From: an uncultured Muribaculaceae bacterium
Lineage (GTDB): Bacteria > Bacteroidota > Bacteroidia > Bacteroidales > Muribaculaceae
Assembly: GCA_910585755.1 (NCBI GenBank)
Contig: CAJUFH010000052.1
Coordinates: forward strand, 1-21,804
Direction of reading: 5' to 3'
Length of the DNA stretch: 21,804 bases
This document shows, piece after piece, positions 7,345 through 14,787 of the stretch. Each line of letters begins with the position of its first letter. Within the stretch, counting starts at the first letter, position 1. Under the pieces are notes generated by a model that was given only the letters and a program-made list of their open reading frames with translations, was not told the DNA's origin and did not search any database. Position numbers and translations under genes: made by a program.

Positions 7345-8754
7345 ATGATGTTTCAACGATTTGCCCTCCTTACCGTTTCGACTGCGCTGGCCGCCGCGGG
7401 CGCGCTGGCAGAATCTCCCGGAGCCGGCGCCCCGGAAATACCCGAACGATGGGCCTGGGAACCGGCCCACATCCAGCAGGCCCCCGAAGTTTCCGACAAG
7501 TGGTGGCGGCAGTTCGCCGACCCCGTTCTCGACTCTCTCGTAACCCTCGGAATGGAGCGGAACTACAACCTTGAAATCGCCCATCGCCGCTCCGAAATGG
7601 CCCGTGCGGCCATCGGGCAGGCCCGTTCCGGATGGATGCCATCGGTGGGCCTCGACCTGGGCTGGAGCCGTTCGCGCTCAAGCGGCGCCCTGGGCAAAGG
7701 TAAATCATACCGCCCCGAACCGGCATCATTCTTCAACGCCGGACTCTCCGCCTCCTGGGAAATCGACATCTTCGGCAAGGTAGCCGCCGGTGTCAGCGAG
7801 AAAAAGGCCGAATACCGAGCCTCCCGCGCCGAATATGCCGGGACGATGGTAAGCATCGCCGCCCAGATCGCCTCCACCTACATAACCCTCCGCCAGTACC
7901 AGCAGCAATACGCCATCGCGACCGCCCATTCCGAGCGCCAGATGAAGACTGTCAAAATCGCGGAGGCCCGTTTTGAAACCACCCTCGCCTCGAAGCTCGA
8001 CGTCGCCCAGGCCTGGGGAACTTACTATTCCACCCAGGCCTCCGTCCCGATGCTCCGCAACTCGATCCGACGCACCATCAACGCCCTGGCCATTCTCGTC
8101 GGAGAATATCCCCAGGCGGTCGAGGCGTGGCTCTCAGCCCCCGGACCCCTTCCCGAAAGCCGCGAGGAAGTGGCGATGGGGGTCCCTGCCGACCTCCTTC
8201 GACGGCGCCCCGACATAGCCAAGGCCGAGGCTGAACTCGCCGCGGCCGCCGCCCAGGCCGGAATCGCGAAAAAGGAATTTCTCCCGACCCTCACCCTCAA
8301 CGGCTCCATTGGGACCTCCGCCAGGGAGTTCTCAAAGCTGTTTACCTCTGACTCCTTCACCTACGAAATCGCCCCGACCCTCTCCTGGACCCTCTTCGAC
8401 GGACTGAACCGCAAATATGCCGTGCAGAGCGCGCGGGAGAACCTGGAAGCCTCCGCCGCATCATACCAGCTTACCGTCATGACCGCCGTCCAGGAAGCCG
8501 ACAACGCCATCTCTACCTACTATTCCTCCCTCGAACAGCAGGGTATAATCCAGAAAGTCATCGAACAGAATAACGAGGCACTGACCCTCGCCCTCGACCG
8601 CTACAAGAACTCCCTCTCCCCCATGAGCGACGTCATTACCGCCCAGCTAAACGCCCTATCCTCTGAAAACAACCTGGTAACCGCGAAAGCCACCTCCCTC
8701 CAGGCCCTCGTTTCCCTTTACGAGGCTCTCGGCGGAGGTTATAACGAAGAATAA
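7345..8754 (+). CDS. TolC/OprM-family outer membrane efflux protein
   Basis: A 469-residue outer membrane channel of the RND efflux outer membrane family. The start is set at tandem ATGs (7345 or 7348) because the signal peptide MMFQRFALLTVSTALAAAG with an ALA cleavage site begins there; reading further upstream needs a TTG and adds non-signal residues. There is no lipobox. Two OEP repeats are visible: GMERNYNLEIAHRRSEMARA near the start of the first, and the family hallmark LLRRRPDIAKAEAELAAAAA opening the second (roughly residue 275). Long Ala/Gln-rich stretches fit the periplasmic coiled-coil barrel. It is the first gene of a three-gene efflux operon, with 4 bp to the adaptor gene. The substrate cannot be told from sequence. 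Confidence 0.93.
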   Translation: MMFQRFALLTVSTALAAAGALAESPGAGAPEIPERWAWEPAHIQQAPEVSDKWWRQFADPVLDSLVTLGMERNYNLEIAHRRSEMARAAIGQARSGWMPSVGLDLGWSRSRSSGALGKGKSYRPEPASFFNAGLSASWEIDIFGKVAAGVSEKKAEYRASRAEYAGTMVSIAAQIASTYITLRQYQQQYAIATAHSERQMKTVKIAEARFETTLASKLDVAQAWGTYYSTQASVPMLRNSIRRTINALAILVGEYPQAVEAWLSAPGPLPESREEVAMGVPADLLRRRPDIAKAEAELAAAAAQAGIAKKEFLPTLTLNGSIGTSAREFSKLFTSDSFTYEIAPTLSWTLFDGLNRKYAVQSARENLEASAASYQLTVMTAVQEADNAISTYYSSLEQQGIIQKVIEQNNEALTLALDRYKNSLSPMSDVITAQLNALSSENNLVTAKATSLQALVSLYEALGGGYNEE

Positions 8755-8758
8755 TCAT

Positions 8759-9892
8759 ATGAAAGCTATCATCCCTCTGACCCTTCTCGGGCTCCTCGGC
8801 ACTGCCGCAGCCTGCTCGCATAAAAGCTCCACTACCGCCGAAGGCCCGATGGAGGTAACCGTAGCGCGCCCGGTAATCGACTCGGTAGTAATCCACCAGA
8901 CATACCCCGGCTATCTCAAAAGCTCCCGTTCGGCCGACATTGTGGCCCGCGTCAGCGGAAACATCGTCGCCAAGCACTACAACGACGGCGACTATGTGCG
9001 CCAGGGCCAGCCGCTCCTCTCAATCGACCCGACGACTTACAGCAACAAGCTCCAGCAGGCCGAGGCGCAGCTCGCCAGCGCGACCGCCTCCGAAGAGTTC
9101 GCCTCCCGCCAGTACGAGGCGATGAAGAAGGCCCTCGAAAGCGACGCTGTCAGCAAAATGGACGTTATCCAGGCCGAAAGCAACTGGCGCGAGGCCCAGG
9201 CCCAGATTAAGAGCTGCCGCGCCGCGGTCGCCAACGCCCGCCAGATGCTCGGTTGGTGTACCGTCAGAGCGCCTTTCGCCGGACAGGTCTCCGCGCCGGC
9301 ATACACCATCGGGGCGTATGTCGGCGGGGAGGGCGCCCCTGTTACCGTCGCTTCCATCGTCAACGACTCTATCGTCAGGGCAAACTTCTCAGTTACCGAC
9401 AACCGATTTCTCCAGCTTACGGAAACCCCTGAAGGAAAACGCGTCCGCCTCGACAGTGTCCCGGTAACATTCGGAGACTCCATTGCCAAGACCTTCTATG
9501 GCAAGTTCAATTATTCCGGCATCGAGGTCGACCAGGCGACCGGCACTATCCGCATGCGCCTCGACATCGACAACCGCTACCGCGAGCTGCGCCAGGGAAT
9601 GTACTGCTCCGTCCATCTCCCGGTCGCGGTAGACCCTCGCGCGATGATGATTCTCGACGCCGCGATCGGTACTGACCAGCTCGGAAAATACGTCTATCTC
9701 GTCAACGATTCCGACAAGATTGTCTACACCCCCCTCGAGGTTGGCGAACTGGTTGCCGACTCACTCCGGATCGTCACAAAGGGAATGACCCCCTCTGACC
9801 GATACGTCACCCGCGCCCTCCTCAAAGTGCGCGACGGGATGACCGTCAAGCCTGTCGGCGATGCCGCGAAGCCAACCCCACAACCCAAGTAA
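8759..9892 (+). CDS. RND efflux periplasmic adaptor (membrane fusion) lipoprotein
   Basis: A 377-residue adaptor of the AcrA/MexA family linking the inner membrane pump to the outer membrane channel. The N-terminus MKAIIPLTLLGLLGTAAAC gives a probable lipid-modified Cys19, though the lipobox (AAAC) is weak. Domains in order: first lipoyl half (VARVSGNIVAKHYNDGDYVRQG, about 60-85), alpha-helical hairpin rich in Ala, Glu and Gln (about 97-160), second lipoyl half (TVRAPFAGQVSAPAYTIGAYV, about 165-190), then the beta-barrel and membrane-proximal parts (GTIRMRLDIDNRYRELRQGM, and ATGTDQLG-like region). It begins 4 bp after the channel gene and ends 12 bp before the pump gene, so the three are co-transcribed. 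Confidence 0.94.
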   Translation: MKAIIPLTLLGLLGTAAACSHKSSTTAEGPMEVTVARPVIDSVVIHQTYPGYLKSSRSADIVARVSGNIVAKHYNDGDYVRQGQPLLSIDPTTYSNKLQQAEAQLASATASEEFASRQYEAMKKALESDAVSKMDVIQAESNWREAQAQIKSCRAAVANARQMLGWCTVRAPFAGQVSAPAYTIGAYVGGEGAPVTVASIVNDSIVRANFSVTDNRFLQLTETPEGKRVRLDSVPVTFGDSIAKTFYGKFNYSGIEVDQATGTIRMRLDIDNRYRELRQGMYCSVHLPVAVDPRAMMILDAAIGTDQLGKYVYLVNDSDKIVYTPLEVGELVADSLRIVTKGMTPSDRYVTRALLKVRDGMTVKPVGDAAKPTPQPK

Positions 9893-9904
9893 TCACGCTG
9901 CCTT

Positions 9905-12900
9905 ATGTTCTCGAAGTTCTTCATAGACCGCCCGATTTTCGCCACCGTCCTGGCGATTATGATGATTCTCGTCGGGCTGGTGACCGTCAAATCCCTGCCG
10001 GTGGCCCAGTACCCCGACATTACGCCCCCTACCGTCAACGTATCGGCCACTTATCCCGGAGCCGACGCCCAGACCGTCGCCGAAACCGTCGGAGTTCCTA
10101 TCGAGCAGGCCGTCAACGGCGTGGAGGGTATGATGTATATGAGTTCCTCTTCCGGATCCGACGGCTCCTACAGCCTTACAGTGACTTTCGAGAACGGCGT
10201 CAACCTCGACGACGCGACCGTCAAGGTCCAGAACCTCGTCGACCGCGCCGAGCCGCAGCTCCCCTCCGCGGTCACCCGCCAGGGAGTCGACGTAAGCTCC
10301 CGCTCCTCGAGCATCCTCCTGTTCATCGCCCTCGAAAGCGACGACCCGGGACGCTATGACGCTCTCTATCTCACGAACTACGCCCAGCTCCATATCATCG
10401 ACCCCCTGTCGCGTGTCGACGGCGTAGGCCAGGCCCAGGCTTTCGGCTCCGGCGAATATAGTATGCGCGTATGGCTCGACCCCGACCGAATGCAGGCCCG
10501 CGGGATTACTCCCGCCGACGTGATGGCCGCGATCGAGGCGCAGAACATGGAGGTCAGCGCCGGTTCTGCCGGGGCCGAGCCCTCTAAGACAAACACCCCC
10601 TTCCAGTTCACCCTCACATCCCAGGGTCGCCTTACAACCCCCCAGCAGTTCGGCGACATAATTCTACGGACGGGCGAGAACGGCTCCGTGCTACATCTCA
10701 GCGATATCTCCAAAATCGAACTGGGGAGCAACAGCTACGGCACCGTCTCCCGGGTGAGCGGCAAGGAGGCGGGACTGATCGGCATCAACCAGCTCCCGGG
10801 AGCCAACGCCATTGACGTGGCCAAGGGGGTCGAGGCGGAACTGGAAAACCTCAAGGAGTATTTCCCGCCCGGCGTCAGCTACCGCATCCTGATGGATACC
10901 ACAAACTTCGTATCCGCGTCGATCGACGAGGTGCTCGTTACCTTCTGCGAGACTACCCTTATCGTGATGATTGTCATTCTCTTCTTCCTCCAGAGCTGGC
11001 GCGCCGTGATTATCCCGATGATTACCATCCCGGTATCGCTCATCGCGACTTTCGCAGTCATGAAGCTCCTCGGATTCACGCTAAACACCCTGACACTCTT
11101 CGGCCTCGTGCTCGCCATAGCGATAGTGGTCGATGACGCGATAGTGGTCGTCGAGGACTGCGCCCGACTGGTCGACGAAGGAACCCTCTCCCCGCGCCAG
11201 GCTGCGGAAAAGGCGATGAAGGAGCTGCAAGGCCCGATTGTCGGCGAGGTGCTCGTCCTCCTCTCGGTATTCATCCCGACCGCCTTCATCTCCGGCATTA
11301 CCGGCGAGCTGTACAAGCAGTTCGCGCTGACAATCGCCGTCTCGACCGCCTTCTCCGGCTTCAACGCCCTGACCTTCACCCCGGCCATGTGCGCCCTCTT
11401 CCTCCGCAAGAGCAAGCCCTCGAAGTTCATCCTCTACCGCTGGTTCAACGCCGGATGGGCAAAGACCCTCGACGCCTATACCAAGATTATCGGCCGCTTC
11501 CTCAAGCACCCCGCCATAGCGATCGGCTGCTACCTCTTACTCTGCGGAATTGCCTTCTGGGGCTTCGCCAAATGGCCGTCAAGCTATATCCCGCAGGAAG
11601 ATATGGGCTACTTCATGGGCTCCGTGCAGCTCCCCGCCGGCGCTTCCCTGGAGCGTACCGACAAGGTTGTAAGCGAGGTTGCCGACAAGCTCCTCGCGAT
11701 GCCCGAGGTAGAGGACGTGATCGAGATGTCGGGCTTCTCCTTCCTCGCCGGCGGCAACGGGAGCAACCTCGGCTCGATGTTCGTAATGCTCAAACCCTGG
11801 AAGGAACGCAAGGGGAAGGACGGCAGCGTTTTCAGCGTAATCGACCGGATTAACGCCGAGTGCGCCTCCATTCAGGAGGGGCTCGTCTTCGCGATCAATC
11901 CCCCGGCTGTCCCAGGCCTCGGCATGAGCTCGGGACTGGAGATGCAGCTACTCGACATTGACGCCCGCGGCCCGAAAGAGCTGGCCCAGGCGCTCGCCGA
12001 CATTGAGAAAGCCGCCGCGGCCGACCCACGCATCAAATCCATCCGCTCCCTCTACGAGGGGGAGGTGCCGCAGTACAAGGTCCAGATTAACCGCGACAAG
12101 GTAGAAATGATGGGGCTGACACTCGACCAGGTCTACTCCTCGCTCTCCTCGTTCATGGGGGGCAGCTACGTCAACGACTTCGTCGAGTTCGGAAGCGTCT
12201 ACGAGGTAAACATCGCCGCCGAGGGAAGCGCCAGGGCTACCGCCAGCGACGTGCTGCGCCTGAGCGTGCGCAACTCCTCCGGCGACATGGTACCATTCGC
12301 CTCATTCGCAGAGGTTGTCCCCGTGATGGGTTCCCCGACCGTCAGCCGCTACAACATGTACCAGACCGCCGCCCTTACCGCCACTCCCGCTGACGGTGTC
12401 TCCTCCTCCGAGGGCATCAAGGCGATGGAGGAAATCGTCAACCGCGTCGGTGCCGGAAACTACTCCTACGCCTGGACCGGCGAAGCCTACCAAGAGACCC
12501 AGGCCGGAACGACAATCTCGATGGTGCTCATATTCGCGATTATCATCACGATTCTCGTCCTGGCCGCGCAGTATGAGAGCTGGACCGACCCCCTGGCCGT
12601 CGTCATCTCCATGCCGACAGCGATTCTCGGAACTATTCTCGGCTGCTGGATTATGTCGCAGAGCATCAGCATCTATACCCAGATCGGTATCATCCTTCTG
12701 CTCGGACTGTCGGCCAAGAACGCCATCCTGATTGTCGAGTACGCCATCGACTACCGCAAGGCCGGGCTCCCCGTGCGCCAGGCCGCCCTGCGGGGTGGCA
12801 TCGTCCGCTTCCGCCCGATTATGATGACCGCCCTCGCATTCGTCTTCGGCGTCATGCCGATGCTCTTCGCCTCCGGCGCGGGAGCCGAAAGCCGCGTAAG

Positions 12901-13123
12901 CCTCGGGACCGCCGTCGTATTCGGCATGGCCGTCAACGCGATTGTCGGAACCCTCTTCGTCCCAAACTTCTGGGAGCTCTTCGAGCACTTCCGCCAGCGC
13001 TACCTCTCCGGCCTTTTCGCCTCCAGCGAGACCCCCGCCGCTCCCGCCGCCCTCTCCCCGGCTCCCTCCTCTCCCGAAGCCAGCCCCTCTTCCGAAAACT
13101 CCCCGGCGCCTCCGAAGCCTTAA
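9905..13123 (+). CDS. RND multidrug efflux pump, HAE-1 family inner membrane transporter
   Basis: A 1072-residue proton-driven drug exporter of the AcrB type. The N-terminus FFIDRPIFATVLAIMMILVG is diagnostic. Proton-relay residues are present: Asp410-Asp411 in AIAIVVDDAIVVVED (TM4) and Lys938 in LLGLSAKNAILIVEYA (TM10), matching Asp407/Asp408 and Lys940 of AcrB. Two large periplasmic porter segments lie between TM1-2 and TM7-8. The last roughly 33 residues after YLSGLFA form a tail made almost only of Pro, Ala, Ser and Glu, longer and more repetitive than usual. Expected to form a trimer with the adjacent adaptor and TolC-like channel. No regulator gene is next to the operon. Substrate range unknown. 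Confidence 0.97.
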   Translation: MFSKFFIDRPIFATVLAIMMILVGLVTVKSLPVAQYPDITPPTVNVSATYPGADAQTVAETVGVPIEQAVNGVEGMMYMSSSSGSDGSYSLTVTFENGVNLDDATVKVQNLVDRAEPQLPSAVTRQGVDVSSRSSSILLFIALESDDPGRYDALYLTNYAQLHIIDPLSRVDGVGQAQAFGSGEYSMRVWLDPDRMQARGITPADVMAAIEAQNMEVSAGSAGAEPSKTNTPFQFTLTSQGRLTTPQQFGDIILRTGENGSVLHLSDISKIELGSNSYGTVSRVSGKEAGLIGINQLPGANAIDVAKGVEAELENLKEYFPPGVSYRILMDTTNFVSASIDEVLVTFCETTLIVMIVILFFLQSWRAVIIPMITIPVSLIATFAVMKLLGFTLNTLTLFGLVLAIAIVVDDAIVVVEDCARLVDEGTLSPRQAAEKAMKELQGPIVGEVLVLLSVFIPTAFISGITGELYKQFALTIAVSTAFSGFNALTFTPAMCALFLRKSKPSKFILYRWFNAGWAKTLDAYTKIIGRFLKHPAIAIGCYLLLCGIAFWGFAKWPSSYIPQEDMGYFMGSVQLPAGASLERTDKVVSEVADKLLAMPEVEDVIEMSGFSFLAGGNGSNLGSMFVMLKPWKERKGKDGSVFSVIDRINAECASIQEGLVFAINPPAVPGLGMSSGLEMQLLDIDARGPKELAQALADIEKAAAADPRIKSIRSLYEGEVPQYKVQINRDKVEMMGLTLDQVYSSLSSFMGGSYVNDFVEFGSVYEVNIAAEGSARATASDVLRLSVRNSSGDMVPFASFAEVVPVMGSPTVSRYNMYQTAALTATPADGVSSSEGIKAMEEIVNRVGAGNYSYAWTGEAYQETQAGTTISMVLIFAIIITILVLAAQYESWTDPLAVVISMPTAILGTILGCWIMSQSISIYTQIGIILLLGLSAKNAILIVEYAIDYRKAGLPVRQAALRGGIVRFRPIMMTALAFVFGVMPMLFASGAGAESRVSLGTAVVFGMAVNAIVGTLFVPNFWELFEHFRQRYLSGLFASSETPAAPAALSPAPSSPEASPSSENSPAPPKP

Positions 13124-13129
13124 TTCCCT

Positions 13130-13169
13130 CGCTCCCCCAATGCCCTAAGCTCCCGCTCCCCCAATGCCC
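13130..13169. repeat. Two tandem copies of a 16-nt repeat after the pump gene
   Basis: CGCTCCCCCAATGCCC occurs at 13130-13145 and again at 13154-13169, identical over 16 nt with a 24-nt period. It starts seven bases after the pump stop codon. With only two units and an 8-nt spacer it looks like a local duplication. Confidence 0.85.
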
Positions 13170-13175
13170 GCAGGA

Positions 13176-13253
13176 TGTTGGGTGGAGCGAGCCGAAGGCG
13201 AGCGGCTTCCCCGCTCCGAAGGCTGTCGGGTGGAGCGAGCTTTAGCGAGCGGC
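13176..13253. repeat. Two diverged copies of a 30-nt GAGCGAGC-rich intergenic repeat
   Basis: Copy 1 (13176-13206) and copy 2 (13224-13253) share TG-T-GGGTGGAGCGAGC, a 4-5 base variable centre (CGAAG or TTTA), and GCGAGCGGC. Copy 1 can also form a 6-bp stem, GAGCGG (13200-13205) with CCGCTC (13211-13216). The stretch after copy 2 (13254-13322) is C-rich and holds nothing else that I recognise. Related GCGAGC-type strings occur near 7231 and 17401, suggesting a dispersed extragenic element. Confidence 0.7.
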
Positions 13254-13322
13254 GCGGCCGCCTCCCCCCCCGTAACCAAACTATTTCCTAAACCTTACCC
13301 CATAAACCCTAACCCCCAAAGG

Positions 13323-13353
13323 TTGCATATATGCGGTTTTTTCTTTAATTTTG
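13323..13353 (+). promoter_or_regulatory. Bacteroides-type promoter of the structured RNA and dxr operon
   Basis: TTG (13323-13325), exactly 20 bases, then TAATTTTG (13346-13353), a full match to TAnnTTTG. The spacer contains the palindrome GCATATATGC and a T-run. Predicted start of transcription is near 13360, about 200 nt ahead of the dxr coding region. Confidence 0.75.
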
Positions 13354-13359
13354 CGCTTT

Positions 13360-13533
13360 GAAGAGACTGTATCAAAATTCTGATACACCCTGTTTTGTAC
13401 CCGGATGGGAGGGTGCTATCAGAATGGTCCAGATGGTAGGAGCTTGGAGGCGAGGCCGATGGGAGCAATCTGAAGATTGTGACCGAGGCCGACCCTTCAA
13501 GCGACGACCCAGATGGGCCGTTATGATACACCC
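13360..13533 (+). ncRNA. Unidentified rod-shaped structured RNA (dxr leader or free-standing ncRNA)
   Basis: Pairing found by eye. The outer helix GGGTG-C-TATCA (13411-13421) pairs with TGATACACCC (13524-13533). Next come GAAT/GTTA; GGTCC/GGGCC (13426-13430 with 13515-13519); TGG/CCA; a 9-bp helix 13442-13450 with 13494-13502; GGCC/GGCC (13454-13457 with 13487-13490); GG/CC; and CAATC-TGAA-GATTG (13466-13479). Between these helices, GA faces GA five times: 13432/13512, 13440/13503, 13452/13491, 13458/13485 and 13463/13481. Upstream, TGTATCA (13368-13374) pairs with TGATACA (13381-13387), and TGATACACCC (13381-13390) can also pair with 13411-13421, competing with the rod's outer helix. It has its own promoter and no terminator before dxr. 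I do not recognise the family; the ends are approximate. Confidence 0.68.
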
Positions 13534-13563
13534 TCGCCTGTTAGTAACGAATTTAAGCAAAGC

Positions 13564-14757
13564 GTGAATATAGCTGCAACTCAGATAAATGCCCCCAAAC
13601 GGGTGGCTGTGCTCGGCTCTACCGGTTCCATCGGCGTCCAGACCCTGGACGTGATTGCCGAATACCCCGGGCTCTTCAAGGCGGAAGTCCTGATTGCCGG
13701 AAGCCGCGTCGAAAAACTGATCGAACAGGCCCGCAGGGTACGCCCCTCATGGGCCGTCATCGTCGACGAATCGAAATACCCCGCCCTCAAAGAAGCCCTC
13801 GAACCCCTCGGAATCCGCACGGCCGCAGGGCAGAACGCCGTCAACGACATGATGGAGGCCGACTGCTTCGACACTGTCGTAACTGCGACCGTAGGCTACA
13901 GCGGCCTAACCCCCACCCTCCGCGCGATCGCCGCCGGAAAGGAAATCGCCCTCGCCAACAAGGAAACACTCGTTGTCGCCGGCGACCTGGTGACCAGCCG
14001 CCTCGCCCTATCCCCCTCGATAATATACCCCGTCGACTCGGAGCACTCCGCGATTTTCCAGTGCCTCCGCAGCGAGGCGCCCGAGAGCGTCCGCCGACTG
14101 ATTATAACCGCTTCCGGCGGCCCGTTCCGAACCTGGCCAAAAGAGCGCATCGCGACCGCGACCGCGGCCGACGCCCTCCGTCACCCCAACTGGGACATGG
14201 GAGCGAAAATCACCATCGACTCCGCGACGATGATGAACAAGGCGTTCGAGATTATCGAGGCCCGCTGGCTCTTCGGCATGAAGCCCGAGCAGATTACCGC
14301 GATGGTCCATCCCCAGTCGGTCGTCCACTCGATGGTGGAGTTCGTCGACGGCGCCGTCAAGGCCCAGCTCGGTGTGCCCGACATGCGCATCCCGATTGCC
14401 TACGCCCTCGGAGCGGAGCAACGCCTCCCCACCGACCGCCCCGGCCTGACTCTCGCCGAAATGTCGAGCCTCACCTTCGAAGAACCCGACCCCGACAGAT
14501 TCCCCTGCTTCTCCCTCGGCCACTACGCCCTGCGACAGGGGGGCAACACCGCGTGCGTCATCAACGCCGCCAACGAAATCGCCGTAGCGGCGTTCCTCCG
14601 CGGCGAGCTTTCCTTCCCCGGAATCTACCGCGTGATTTCCGAAACCCTCGCCAGGATACCCTATATTCCCCACCCGTCCTACGACGATTATGTGGCCTGC
14701 AACGCCGAATCCCGCGCTGTGGCTTCCGAGCTCCTCGGTGCCCCGGTAATGGCTTGA
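13564..14757 (+). CDS. dxr: 1-deoxy-D-xylulose-5-phosphate reductoisomerase
   Basis: Converts DXP to 2-C-methyl-D-erythritol 4-phosphate with NADPH, the first committed step of the MEP isoprenoid pathway; cytoplasmic. From the GTG start it has 397 residues, close to the usual length near 400. The NADPH-binding GSTGSIG is at 18-24. Other hallmarks are LANKETLVVAGDL, DSEHSAIFQCL (metal-binding Asp and Glu), ITASGGPF, HPNWDMGAKITIDSATMMNK and HPQSVVHSMVEF. The GTG at 13564 is chosen because it follows an A-rich stretch and lies just beyond the RNA rod. The only in-frame ATG upstream (13513) falls within the rod's 3' strand and would add 17 unrelated residues. It leads an operon with rseP (30-bp gap) and the methyltransferase gene. 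Confidence 0.95.
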   Translation: MNIAATQINAPKRVAVLGSTGSIGVQTLDVIAEYPGLFKAEVLIAGSRVEKLIEQARRVRPSWAVIVDESKYPALKEALEPLGIRTAAGQNAVNDMMEADCFDTVVTATVGYSGLTPTLRAIAAGKEIALANKETLVVAGDLVTSRLALSPSIIYPVDSEHSAIFQCLRSEAPESVRRLIITASGGPFRTWPKERIATATAADALRHPNWDMGAKITIDSATMMNKAFEIIEARWLFGMKPEQITAMVHPQSVVHSMVEFVDGAVKAQLGVPDMRIPIAYALGAEQRLPTDRPGLTLAEMSSLTFEEPDPDRFPCFSLGHYALRQGGNTACVINAANEIAVAAFLRGELSFPGIYRVISETLARIPYIPHPSYDDYVACNAESRAVASELLGAPVMA

Positions 14758-14787
14758 ACGGCTAATAATTTCTAAAAACACAGACAA

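Noticed and set aside
13130..13169. CRISPR-like direct repeats
   Set aside because: Only two units, 16 nt each with an 8-nt gap, and no cas genes in the window.
13288..13320. Telomere-like CCCTAA/CCCCATAAACCC string
   Set aside because: Irregular and only about 30 nt long, in a bacterial chromosome; low-complexity C-rich spacer is the simpler reading.
13466..13479. CUGAAGA in the RNA resembles the CUGANGA core of hammerhead ribozymes
   Set aside because: It forms part of a simple CAATC-TGAA-GATTG hairpin, and the required GAAA strand and three-helix junction are absent.
13360..13533. SRP (4.5S) RNA or 6S-type RNA
   Set aside because: There is no GGAA-capped helix with the conserved SRP internal loops, and no large central bubble as in 6S RNA.
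13358..13567. A 69-codon frame through the structured RNA region
   Set aside because: Starts at TTG, has no recognisable domain, and the stretch is better explained by extensive base pairing.
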